From: DATFYM01 sp035315065
GTDB lineage: Bacteria > Acidobacteriota > Terriglobia > UBA7540
DNA: 28,832 bases
Assembly: GCA_035315065.1 (NCBI GenBank)
Contig: DATFYM010000013.1
Location: 1-28,832 of the forward strand
Reading direction: 5' to 3'
Shown here: in pieces, positions 14,730 through 22,239 of the stretch
How positions within the stretch are numbered: the first letter of the stretch is position 1
Layout: the number at the start of each line of letters is the position of its first letter
Position numbers and translations under genes: made by a program
The notes under the pieces: model-generated
Told to the model about the DNA's origin: nothing
The model's database searches: none
The model's input: the letters and a program-made list of their open reading frames with translations, nothing else

Positions 14730-17700
14730 AGCGACCTACACCGGTTTTTGGCGACGAGGAAGCGCGCCAGCGAATCCGGACGTCTCTCGACGAGAGCCTG
14801 ATCGTCGAGGCCGCCGCCGGCACCGGGAAAACGTCCGAGTTGATCCACCGCATTGTCGCGGTGCTCGAGCGCGGCGCGAATGTGGAGCGGATCGTCGCCG
14901 TCACCTTCACCCGTAAAGCGGCGGGCGAATTGAAGCTACGCTTGCGGCAGGAGCTTGATCGAGCGTTGGGCGAGGCAAGGGCCAGTTCCGCGGAGGCGAA
15001 GAAGCCCGAAGCGAAGCAAGATGCCGTTAAGCCTGGCGTTACGCAGCCACGTGCGACGAAACAACATGCCGGGCTAAAGCCCGCCGCTACGTCCCAGGAA
15101 GTGCTCAACCTCGAGCACGCGCTGGAACACCTGGAAGAGGCGCACATCGGCACCATTCACTCATTCTGCGCGGACATCCTGCGCGAGCGGCCGCTGGAGG
15201 CGAATATCGATCCGGCCTTCACCGGGCTGGAGGATAGCCAGGCCAAACGCATTTACCGCGAGGCCTTCAAGCAGTGGGCCCACCAGAAGCTCGAAGAAAT
15301 GCCGCCCGGCTTGCGGCGTGTCCTCAGCCGGCTGGCGGTGCGGCAGACCGACCAGTCGCCGCTCGCGACGCTGGAAGAGGCGGGATGGAAGTTGATCGAG
15401 TGGCGCGACTTCCCAAAGGAATGGAGAAGGGAACCGTTCGAGCGGGAGAAAAACGCCGACGAGTTGGTGAAGCGAGTCTTCGCTCTGGCAGACACGAGCG
15501 AGCTTTGCCCCAAACCCAAAGATTACCTCTTCATGGACCTCGCCCCGGCACGCGCTTTCACCAGCCGGTTGCGTCGAGCCGAGGCTCTCTCTCTCGGGCG
15601 GGACTACGACGCGCTGGAAGCGCTTCTGGTGAAGCTAGCGACGGATCTCAAGAGGAAGGCGCGAAAGGGCACCGGGACCTTCGCCGAGGGAGCCAAGCGC
15701 GAGGACGTGCTGCGGGCGCGCGAAGATCTGCTGATTGATCTTCAAGCTTTCAAGCAGCACGCGGATGCCGACCTCGCAGCAATTCTGCAAGCCGACATGC
15801 GCGATCTCCTCGATCGCTACGATCAGCTCAAGCGGGCGGCGGGTGGGCTCGACTTTACCGACCTTCTGCTCAAAGTGCGCGACCTGGTGAAGCAAAATGT
15901 GGAGATTCGCCGCTACCTGCAGGGCCGGTTCACGCACATCTTCGTGGACGAGTTCCAGGATACCGATCCGCTGCAGGTGGAAATCCTGCTGCTGCTGGCG
16001 GCGGACAATGCCGGCGAGACGGAATGGGAAAGAGCGAAGCCCAGCGCGGGCAAGCTGTTCCTGGTGGGTGATCCCAAGCAGTCGATCTATCGCTTTCGCC
16101 GCGCCGACGTGCTGCTCTACCAGCGAGTGCGCCAGTCGCTCACTTCCAAGGGGGTCGCCCTGCTGCACCTCACCAAGAGTTATCGCGCGGTCCCGGCCCT
16201 GCAGCAGTGCATCAACGCTGCGTTCGAGCCGGAGATGACAGGCGACGACCTCATCGGGCAGCCGGCATACGTGCCGCTGGAGAAGTATCGCGAGCCGCGA
16301 GACGATCAGCCGGCAGTGATCGCGCTGCCGGCGCCGACCCCATTCAGCGACTATGGCCAAGTTCGCTACGAGAAGATCAATGAGTGCATGCCTGACGCGG
16401 TGGGCGCGTTCATCGCCTGGCTGATCAACGAGAGTGGCTGGACTCTCGGTGACGCTGAGAGCGGCGAAACTCCGACGCCAAGGAGGGCCATCCGGCCGCG
16501 CGACATTTGTATCCTCTTTCGCCGATTTGTTTCTTGGGGAGACGACATCACCGCGAAGTACTTGCGGGCGCTCGAAGCCCGCGACGTTCCGCACCTGCTG
16601 GTGGGCGCCAGGTCATTCCACAGCCGAGAAGAAGTCGAGACCCTGCGCACGGCACTGACCGCCATCGAGTGGCCCGATGATGAGCTGTCGGTATTCGCCA
16701 CCCTCAAGGGCTCGTTGTTTGCGGTTCCCGACGACGCCCTGTTGCGATTCAAACTCGAGCAGAAGGCACTCCATCCGTTTCGGCCGCTGCCCGCCGGGCC
16801 CACAGGGCTTGATTTGGAACTTCAGCCCGTGGCGGACGCGCTTAGCTTGCTGGCCGAGTTCCACCGGAAGCGGAACCGGCGGCCGGTGGTGGAGACCATC
16901 CATGATCTGCTTGAGAAGACCCGCGCCCATGCCGGATTCGCGCTGCGGCCGGCGGGCAACCAGATTTTGGCCAATGTCTATCGGGTGGCCGACCTCGCCC
17001 GCGCTTTTGAGCTCTCGGGGGGGATTTCGTTCCGTGGCTTCGTCGAGGAACTGGCCGCACAGGCGGACCGCGAGGAAGGCTCGGACTCGCCGGTGTTCGA
17101 AGAAGCGGCCGAGGGCGTGCGCATCATGACCGTGCACGGCGCCAAGGGTCTCGAGTTTCCGGTGGTGATTCTGGCGGACATTACTGCCAAGCTCTCGCGC
17201 ACTCCGCCGGAGAAGTACATCGACGGCCAGCAGGAACTGGCGGCGATCTCTCTCGCCGGGTTCTCTCCGTGGGACCTGCTGGACCACCAAGGGGAAGAAG
17301 AAGCGCGCGACCAGGCTGAGGGCGTGCGCGTGGCCTACGTGGCGGCGACGCGCGCCCGCGACCTGCTGGTGGTGGGGACGGTGGGAGCAGAGCCCACGGA
17401 TGGCTGGTGGCTGAGCCCGCTCAACAAAGCCGTCTACCCGGAGGATAAAGCGCGCCGTCGCGCGCGGCCCGCCCCTGCATGCCCGCAGTTCGGCGCCGCC
17501 ACCGCTCTCGAAGCGTACACCAACGATCAACTGCTCGATCAGGTGGTGATGCCCGGTTTGCATCACCCCATGGTGGGGGATCACAGCGTCGTCTGGTGGG
17601 ACCCCGACAAACTCAAGTTGGAGGTGGAGGCGAACTTCGGACTTCGGCAACAGGAAATCCTGGCCGAGGACGCCGGCCATGAAGCGGTTGATGAGGGAGT

Positions 17701-18289
17701 GCGGCGCTACGAGGAGTGGAAGGCCCGGAGGACCCAGGCGGTGGAAGCGGGGCAGCGCGCCGAGTTCGACGTCTTCACCGTCACCAGCGCTCTGGATGCG
17801 CCCGCCGACTTCGACGCCTTGACCCAGGTAGAGCTTGTCGAGAAAGTGCCGGATCGGCCGCAGGGTCCGCGCTTCGGCACCCTGGTTCATGCAGTTCTGC
17901 GCGATGTGGCGCTAGATGGTGACGCGCTGCAGATCTCCAGGCTAGCCCAAGTCCACGGGCGCGTTTTCGGCGCGCCTGCCGAGGAAATCGACGCGGCGGC
18001 GGTGGCAGTCGCAAACGCGCTGGCGCACCCACTGGTCAGACGCGCCCGATCAGCGTCGCACCTCTATCGTGAATTGCCCATTATCGCCAACACCGACGAC
18101 GGCCGGATTGTGGAAGGAACCATCGACCTGGCGTTTCAGCAGAACGGAACGTGGAACATCGTCGATTTCAAAACCGATGCCGATCTCGCGAATCGGCAGG
18201 CCCACTACCGGCGTCAGTTAGAGTGGTACTTGTTCGCGATGGAGCGGATCACCGGGTGTGCGGCGCGCGGCTGGTTGCTCAGCGTGTGA
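14726..18289 (+). CDS. addA: AddA-like helicase-nuclease subunit (UvrD/RecB superfamily)
   Basis: This 1187-residue protein is the motor and nuclease subunit of AddAB. In order it shows Walker A (AAAGTGKT, 29-36), FTRKAAGELK (motif Ia), Walker B with the DEFQDT box at about 408-413, VGDPKQSIYRFRRAD (motif III), VHGAKGLEFPVV near 803 (motif V), and VAYVAATRARDLL (motif VI). The C-terminal RecB-type nuclease has EGTIDL near 1130 and IVDFKTD near 1146. It unwinds DNA 3'-5' and degrades one strand to prepare ends for RecA. The ATG at 14726 overlaps the addB stop and starts just before motif Q and Walker A; an upstream in-frame start at 14612 lies inside addB and is rejected. Residues of about 87-125 look like an insertion derived from a repeat. 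Confidence 0.93.
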   Translation: MKRPTPVFGDEEARQRIRTSLDESLIVEAAAGTGKTSELIHRIVAVLERGANVERIVAVTFTRKAAGELKLRLRQELDRALGEARASSAEAKKPEAKQDAVKPGVTQPRATKQHAGLKPAATSQEVLNLEHALEHLEEAHIGTIHSFCADILRERPLEANIDPAFTGLEDSQAKRIYREAFKQWAHQKLEEMPPGLRRVLSRLAVRQTDQSPLATLEEAGWKLIEWRDFPKEWRREPFEREKNADELVKRVFALADTSELCPKPKDYLFMDLAPARAFTSRLRRAEALSLGRDYDALEALLVKLATDLKRKARKGTGTFAEGAKREDVLRAREDLLIDLQAFKQHADADLAAILQADMRDLLDRYDQLKRAAGGLDFTDLLLKVRDLVKQNVEIRRYLQGRFTHIFVDEFQDTDPLQVEILLLLAADNAGETEWERAKPSAGKLFLVGDPKQSIYRFRRADVLLYQRVRQSLTSKGVALLHLTKSYRAVPALQQCINAAFEPEMTGDDLIGQPAYVPLEKYREPRDDQPAVIALPAPTPFSDYGQVRYEKINECMPDAVGAFIAWLINESGWTLGDAESGETPTPRRAIRPRDICILFRRFVSWGDDITAKYLRALEARDVPHLLVGARSFHSREEVETLRTALTAIEWPDDELSVFATLKGSLFAVPDDALLRFKLEQKALHPFRPLPAGPTGLDLELQPVADALSLLAEFHRKRNRRPVVETIHDLLEKTRAHAGFALRPAGNQILANVYRVADLARAFELSGGISFRGFVEELAAQADREEGSDSPVFEEAAEGVRIMTVHGAKGLEFPVVILADITAKLSRTPPEKYIDGQQELAAISLAGFSPWDLLDHQGEEEARDQAEGVRVAYVAATRARDLLVVGTVGAEPTDGWWLSPLNKAVYPEDKARRRARPAPACPQFGAATALEAYTNDQLLDQVVMPGLHHPMVGDHSVVWWDPDKLKLEVEANFGLRQQEILAEDAGHEAVDEGVRRYEEWKARRTQAVEAGQRAEFDVFTVTSALDAPADFDALTQVELVEKVPDRPQGPRFGTLVHAVLRDVALDGDALQISRLAQVHGRVFGAPAEEIDAAAVAVANALAHPLVRRARSASHLYRELPIIANTDDGRIVEGTIDLAFQQNGTWNIVDFKTDADLANRQAHYRRQLEWYLFAMERITGCAARGWLLSV
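14985..15098. repeat. REP-like palindrome inside addA
   Basis: This segment includes a perfect palindrome, CGGGCT-AA-AGCCCG (15070-15083), and looser pairing of GCCGTTAAGCC/GCGTTACGCAGCC words upstream. It is read in frame as an Ala/Lys/Pro/Gln-rich linker (about addA residues 87-125) between the helix after motif Ia and the conserved HLEEAHIGTIHSFC segment. A palindrome of this kind is typical of intergenic REP elements, so I interpret the linker as an absorbed copy. Confidence 0.6.
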
Positions 18290-18370
18290 TGCCGCACCGG
18301 ACCCGGAGCGTAGGGTCGATTCGGCATCGGCGACGTTGGTCAGTCTCTTGGCTGGAGGAAGGAGGACATC

Positions 18371-18799
18371 ATGGAACCGACCCCTCAAGACCAGAGTGAA
18401 GCGATCCTGGACAGCTTGCGCGGAGCCCTGAGCCGGGTGGAGATCAACATGGCGCGGCTCAGGCGTCGACGCAACGGCCTTGTCTACGTGAGCCTCCTGG
18501 CCGGCCTGTTGGCGACGGTGGTAGCCGGCTTCGCGGCAGCGATCGGCCCTATGGCCGGAGGCACCCCCAAATCCTGGAAAGTGACTTGCGGCGTGGTCGC
18601 GGCACTCACGGCCTGCGCCACCTTTTGCTCGGGCCTGAACGAGCGGTTTGGGGTGCCCGACCAGTTGGCAAAGGCAACCGTCTGCGTGGGCCGTTTGCGC
18701 ACACTCGAAGTTGGAATCACGCTCGCGCATCGCGACCCTTCTGACGTGGCGAGGGACTACCAGGAACTCATCGCGCAGTACCAGGATGTCCTGCTGTAA
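18371..18799 (+). CDS. Small protein with two transmembrane helices, SLATT/DUF4231-like architecture
   Basis: The 142-residue product has a cytoplasmic amphipathic N-terminal helix ending in a basic cluster (RLRRRR), two membrane helices (about 37-58 and 72-90) joined by a short Gly-rich loop, and a C-terminal helical domain with a charged segment (VGRLRTLEVGITLAHRDPSD). That arrangement matches the general plan of SLATT/DUF4231 two-TM proteins, some of which are effectors of nucleotide-signalling defence systems, but I see no family-diagnostic motif and no nucleotidyltransferase or SLOG gene beside it. The start has an excellent GGAGGAAGGAGG Shine-Dalgarno. It follows addA by 81 bases on the same strand and could be cotranscribed. 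Confidence 0.7.
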   Translation: MEPTPQDQSEAILDSLRGALSRVEINMARLRRRRNGLVYVSLLAGLLATVVAGFAAAIGPMAGGTPKSWKVTCGVVAALTACATFCSGLNERFGVPDQLAKATVCVGRLRTLEVGITLAHRDPSDVARDYQELIAQYQDVLL

Positions 18800-18820
18800 G
18801 GTCGCGTCGCGGATAAGGTC

Positions 18821-18896
18821 GTGCTGTCACGCTTATTTGTTGACTATGGTTCAGCGGTTCTGCCGCCCTGCTGTCAAATCTTGAGTGTGACAGCAC
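18821..18896. repeat. Inverted repeat between convergent genes
   Basis: GTGCTGTCAC (18821-18830) and GTGACAGCAC (18887-18896) are perfect 10-bp inverted arms separated by 56 bases, with further GCTGTCA copies in between. They lie between the stop of the two-TM gene and the stop of the phosphofructokinase gene. A shared bidirectional terminator is possible, but the long loop and lack of a U-tract make that weak. Confidence 0.45.
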
Positions 18897-18908
18897 ACTA
18901 AGCTCGAC

Positions 18909-20093
18909 TCAGGCCTTGGTGAGGAAAATCGGCAGCCCCATTTTCTGTGCGTAGTTGGGACGGTACCGCCGGGTATTGTACATGGTGTCGACGTCCACCT
19001 TGCGCGGTCCCAGCTTGGGATCGGGAATCGGCACGGCGGCATAGCAGCCATGGGAGATGGCCATCATCAAGCCGTGTTCGCCTTTCTCGATGCAGTCCAT
19101 GGCCATGCCGGCGAAGGTGGATCCGACCAGCTTGTCCACAAAGTCGGCGCTGCCGCTGCGCAGGTCGTAGGTAAGGTCGCTAACGATGGTTTCTTCGTGC
19201 GTCGTCTTCTTGATCTCGTCGCTCAGATCGTCGCCCACATTGGCCTTCTTACGGTGACCGAACGCGTCCGCCTCGCCGTACTCGCGGACCTGGTAGCCCT
19301 CCCACTCGGCGCCTTCCGAGAGGATGACCAGCGCATAGTTGCTGGGGTTCTCCCGCTTGTCCGTCACCAACAGTTCAATCAGGTGCTTCAGGTCGAACCG
19401 GTACTCGGGAATGCAGCAACGGAGCGAAGTGACGTAGGCGGTATAGAGCGCCGTGTATCCGGCGTCGCGTCCGAAAATACGAAAGATGCCGATGCGCTCG
19501 TGCGACCCGACGGTGGTGCGCTGCCGGTCGATACCTTCCATGGCGCGCGTGATGGCGGTGGAGAACCCGATGCAATACTCGGTGTTCCGCACGTCGTTAT
19601 CCATGGTCTTGGGAATGGCGATGACGTTGACGCCTTCCCGGTCGAGCCGCGCCGCGTAACTCAGCGTATCGTCCCCGCCGATGGCGATGAGGTAGTCAAA
19701 CCCCAGCGTGGCGATGTTTTTCAGCACCTGCGACGTGATGTCGTAAACCACCGACGTGACGCCTTTTTTCGTGCTCTCCGACTTAGGGAAGTCACCGCCG
19801 GCGCAGACCGGGGGCAGTGCCTTCATCTTGGCGGGGTTGGTGCGCGAACTGTGAAGATAGGTGCCACCCGTGCGGTCGATGGTGCGCGTGTTCTCCCGGT
19901 TCAGGGGTAGGATATAGCGCGCCCGGCTTGCCGGATCCTCCAGGTTGACGTGCGTCAGGCCTTCCCATCCGCGACGGATGCCGATGACTTCGCAATCGAT
20001 TTCGCTTCCCCGGTACACCACACTCTTGATGACCGAGTTCAATCCCGGCACGTCACCACCGCCGGTCAGAACGCCGATTCGCCTGATAGCCAT
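18909..20093 (-). CDS. pfp: Pyrophosphate-dependent 6-phosphofructokinase
   Basis: This 394-residue protein is a PFKA-superfamily enzyme that interconverts fructose 6-phosphate and fructose 1,6-bisphosphate. Two signature positions indicate pyrophosphate rather than ATP as phosphoryl donor. The motif GGDDT (139-143) has Asp where ATP enzymes have Gly (GGDGS/T). PKTMDND (161-167) has Lys in place of the Gly of PGTIDND. The substrate-binding and active-site segment TMDND is intact. With PPi the reaction is reversible, so the enzyme can serve glycolysis and gluconeogenesis. The ATG at 20093 has a near-ideal AAGGAGGA upstream, implying strong translation. It is monocistronic here and convergent with the two-TM gene. 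Confidence 0.93.
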   Translation of the reverse strand: MAIRRIGVLTGGGDVPGLNSVIKSVVYRGSEIDCEVIGIRRGWEGLTHVNLEDPASRARYILPLNRENTRTIDRTGGTYLHSSRTNPAKMKALPPVCAGGDFPKSESTKKGVTSVVYDITSQVLKNIATLGFDYLIAIGGDDTLSYAARLDREGVNVIAIPKTMDNDVRNTEYCIGFSTAITRAMEGIDRQRTTVGSHERIGIFRIFGRDAGYTALYTAYVTSLRCCIPEYRFDLKHLIELLVTDKRENPSNYALVILSEGAEWEGYQVREYGEADAFGHRKKANVGDDLSDEIKKTTHEETIVSDLTYDLRSGSADFVDKLVGSTFAGMAMDCIEKGEHGLMMAISHGCYAAVPIPDPKLGPRKVDVDTMYNTRRYRPNYAQKMGLPIFLTKA

Positions 20094-20304
20094 GAGACTC
20101 TCCTCCTTAAGAAGAATTCTTGGTGTGCGACTCTAAAGCTATACGATGTTGAAGATCACTGCAGAGGCGCTCTTAATCTAAGAGTCGCCGAGACTCCCAC
20201 ACCGGCACGGCACAATCGTAGCATCTCTCGAACGAGCGCGAAACCCCGACGAAGGCCCGGAGAGCCAGGGGTCAAGTTCGTTGGGTTTCTTCTCAGGGAC
20301 TCCT

Positions 20305-20592
20305 TTAGGCTGGGGCGTATCGCTTGATCGAGATGCTCCGCGCGTGCTCTCGGGTTTTCGCCACGTCATAGGCAAGCTGCATCCGGAGAAGGTGATCCAT
20401 GTCCGGGCCGAACGCCATTTCGATGCGCAGGGCCATTTCCGGCGTCAGCGCGGCCTTGCCGTGCAGAAGATCGGAGAGCGTGGCGCGGCGCACTTTCAAA
20501 ATCTCCGCCGCCTTCGACACGCTGAGACCGAGGGCTTCGATGACTTCAGTTTTAATCAGGTCACCCGGATGGGGCGGGTTCTTCATGGGCAT
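20305..20592 (-). CDS. higA: HigA-family antitoxin
   Basis: The 95-residue protein begins PMKNPPHPGDLIKTEVIEAL and contains the helix-turn-helix SVSKAAEILKVRRATLSDLL, the hallmark arrangement of HigA antitoxins (XRE-type HTH). HigA neutralises HigB, an mRNA-cleaving toxin of the RelE superfamily, and represses the operon. A TAGGAGG Shine-Dalgarno overlaps the end of the higB remnant nine bases upstream, the usual toxin-first order. Because the toxin gene is truncated at its 5' end, the native promoter is probably lost and the antitoxin may be expressed from another promoter or not at all. Confidence 0.88.
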   Translation of the reverse strand: MPMKNPPHPGDLIKTEVIEALGLSVSKAAEILKVRRATLSDLLHGKAALTPEMALRIEMAFGPDMDHLLRMQLAYDVAKTREHARSISIKRYAPA

Positions 20593-20601
20593 TTCGGCCT
20601 C

Positions 20602-20757
20602 CTAGTGGTAGTCGATCAGATCAATATCGCTGGCGGTGTTGGTCTGTTCGTCGTAACGGAGAATCAACCGCCAGTTTCCCGTCGCCGTCAGGCTCCATAA
20701 TCCTTTCAGGTCGCCTTTAAGAGGATGCAGCTTCCAGCCGGGAAACCGGGGCGGGCG
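20602..20757 (-). pseudogene. higB: HigB toxin remnant (C-terminal 51 codons)
   Basis: Read towards higA, this segment encodes RPPRFPGWKLHPLKGDLKG and continues to a C-terminus ending DLIDYH, the conserved C-terminal half of HigB toxins (about 90 residues when complete). The codon just before Arg is TGA (20758-20760), the stop of the HEPN gene, which lies in the same frame. No ATG, GTG or in-frame TTG start precedes the conserved part. The N-terminal 40 or so residues are missing, so the toxin is probably dead. The homology begins around the FPGW motif, which marks the deletion or recombination junction. Confidence 0.8.
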
Positions 20758-21328
20758 TCATTCTGCGGATTTCCTGACGTCGGGGGGTAAGCGATCCAAA
20801 ACGAACTGGCAAACGGCCAGTGCCGACGCCCGAGCTTCTTCGGCCACCTGCTGGGTGGGCCAAAACGAGTCATCGTATCTCAATTCCACGGCATAGGGCG
20901 TGAGCGGCGTAACGGTGGGCAGAAGTGCGCGGAACGTAGCGTCAATCCCCGCCCCTATCTCAATCAACTTGGTTAAATTGTGAGTGTACGGAAACCCCAC
21001 CCGGCTATACGCCAAGAAGGCTTTTAGGCACTTTTCACTAAGTCCTGGTGTTTCATAAATACGGTGACGTATTTCGCGGGGTTCGGGATTCGGGATTCGG
21101 GACTCGCAGAGGAAGATTGGCGTTCGGGAATTTGTTCTGCGAACCCCGAACCCCGAGTCCCGAACCCCCGCTTGAATTGTCGCCGTATTTATGAAAAGCA
21201 GTACTAAGTTGCTGGGCATGAAAACATGCGGCATCGAAGGCTTGCGCCGCCAGCGAGGCTTCCATGGCGATACGGTCGCTCCTGGCTTTGCGGAGCAGCC
21301 CCCGGCAAAGCTCAGCCGCGTCTCTCAT
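20758..21328 (-). pseudogene. HEPN-domain toxin gene interrupted by a foldback element
   Basis: The gene is in two pieces. Codons from 21328 to 21203 encode MRDAAELCRGLLRKARSDRI and on to HAQQLS. Codons from 21036 to 20758 encode EKCLKAFLAYSRVGFPYTHN to the TGA. Joining them gives one 134-residue HEPN protein with the typical HAQQxxEKxLKAFL helix and HNLTKLIE segment, so the break is caused by the intervening 166 bases. HEPN proteins paired with MNT nucleotidyltransferases are RNases. The start ATG overlaps the MNT stop by four bases (ATGA). The insertion shifts the frame (166 is not a multiple of three), so only a truncated N-terminus or a repeat-derived fusion can be made. Confidence 0.9.
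21037..21209. mobile_element. 159-bp foldback element with 7-bp target duplication inside the HEPN gene
   Basis: Direct repeats ACTAAGT at 21037-21043 and 21203-21209 bracket a 159-bp element (21044-21202). Its ends are imperfect inverted repeats of about 24-25 bp that share TTTCATAAATACGG followed by (T/C)GAC. Inside lies a second, longer inverted repeat of TTCGGGATTCGGGACTCG-type sequence, so the whole element can fold back. It has no coding capacity. Removing the element with one copy of ACTAAGT restores the HEPN frame exactly. Confidence 0.9.
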
Positions 21329-21639
21329 AAATCGTCGTCCCCTCCCGCACGGCGGTGGTCACAAAATGCCTGAGGGACTTCGCTCCACTCGTTCACCTCC
21401 TCCGGCGTGTAGACCATCACTTCCACTTCCACCGGCAGATCGGCCAGAGCCACGTAAAGGGGAATAGAGCGGCGGTATCGCGGCTCATCGGACGGCGTGA
21501 TCACCAGCACGTCAAAGTCGCTGTTCGGCCGGGCATCCCCGCGCGCTTGACTGCCGAACAAAATCACCTTCTCCGGCTGCGTCGTATCAACTATGCGGCG
21601 GACGATATCCCGAATTATGCCGTCATTCAGGGAACTCAT
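21325..21639 (-). CDS. MNT-type minimal nucleotidyltransferase (antitoxin of a MNT-HEPN pair)
   Basis: The 104-residue protein carries the GSx10DxD motif of minimal nucleotidyltransferases (GSQARGDARPNSDFDVLV), with a third acidic residue in the VEVEVMVY strand. In MNT-HEPN modules the MNT protein neutralises the HEPN RNase, in studied cases by transferring AMP to it. The start at 21639 (MSSLNDG) has AAGAAGG eight bases upstream. An upstream extension to 21750 enters unrelated sequence. A TATACT hexamer about 20 bases upstream could serve as a -10 box. The HEPN partner overlaps its stop by four bases but is interrupted, so the antitoxin has nothing intact to neutralise. Confidence 0.9.
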   Translation of the reverse strand: MSSLNDGIIRDIVRRIVDTTQPEKVILFGSQARGDARPNSDFDVLVITPSDEPRYRRSIPLYVALADLPVEVEVMVYTPEEVNEWSEVPQAFCDHRRAGGDDDL

Positions 21640-21844
21640 GTTGCGGAACCTTCTTCGAGTATACCAGAGGTTCGCGCCGGGGGCCGCAGCCCAGTGCTTT
21701 GCGGCTCTTCTGGCTTTGGCGGAGCGTCCATGATGACACGGGCAGCACAAACCGCGCGCCGACCGCCCCGAGCGGTCTCGCGGTCGACCGCCTGCTGTCG
21801 CCCGCCAATGAGTGCACAGGTATTTGATGCCGTGCGAATGACCT

Positions 21845-22147
21845 TCAGCAACAGCGCGGGGTAAAAGCCGCAGGGCGAGGCAAGGTCTCCCGGTTCTCGT
21901 GCAGAAAGTGTCTAGGCGTGTTCTGGGGTCTGCGACTACGCAGGACTGCCCCGGGTCTCGCGCTATCGTCCCGGGTCATGTTGCCTTCCGCCACTCTGAG
22001 AACGTCGGCGTCCTGTTTTGGCCTTTTCGAAGCTCGATACCCAGCCCACCTATTCCCCTGTTTACGCTTCGCTGCGCACCTCGCGGCACACCGCGCAAAA
22101 CTCGGGGCCGAGTGGATCGCTACTCCTTTCTCGTGAGGGTCTTTCAC
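21845..22147 (-). mobile_element. Probable remnant of the 5' RNA domains of a group II intron
   Basis: On the minus strand this stretch begins GTGAAAGACCCTCACGAG and continues AAAGGAGTAGCG. I recognise it as resembling sequences found upstream of intron-encoded reverse transcriptase genes. The open frame through it gives a basic product starting MKDPHEKGVAIHSA, a type of spurious product often annotated over such intron RNA. No reverse transcriptase or domain V follows towards 21640, so the intron would be a 5' fragment. The identification rests on memory of the sequence type, not on a folded structure. Confidence 0.4.
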
Positions 22148-22181
22148 CCTTTGCTTCCTGCCGGTTTATCCCGGCGCAACC

Positions 22182-22201
22182 AGAGCGTAGCTCTGCGATT
22201 C
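22182..22201 (+). repeat. REP-like palindrome, left side of the transposase
   Basis: AGAGCGTAGCTCTGCGATTC contains a short palindrome (AGAGC-GTA-GCTCT) and ends 39 bases before the transposase ATG. An inverted copy with one extra base lies on the other side of the gene at 22808-22828. Flanking inverted REPs are the usual setting of REP-associated tyrosine transposases. Confidence 0.7.
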
Positions 22202-22239
22202 AGTAACCTCTTGTTTTGTTCAGCCGATATACTTGTGCC

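Noticed and set aside
16613..17890. A long minus-strand open frame (about 425 codons) opposite addA
   Set aside because: It lies antisense to conserved helicase motifs, and its translation is rich in Arg, His, Pro and Gly as expected of the complement of a GC-rich gene. There is no motif or Shine-Dalgarno.
20121..20210. Possible tRNA or structured leader upstream of the phosphofructokinase gene
   Set aside because: There is a CTCTTA-ATC-TAAGAG hairpin and loose outer pairing (GGTGTG with CACACC), but I could not build a cloverleaf or recognise a riboswitch class.
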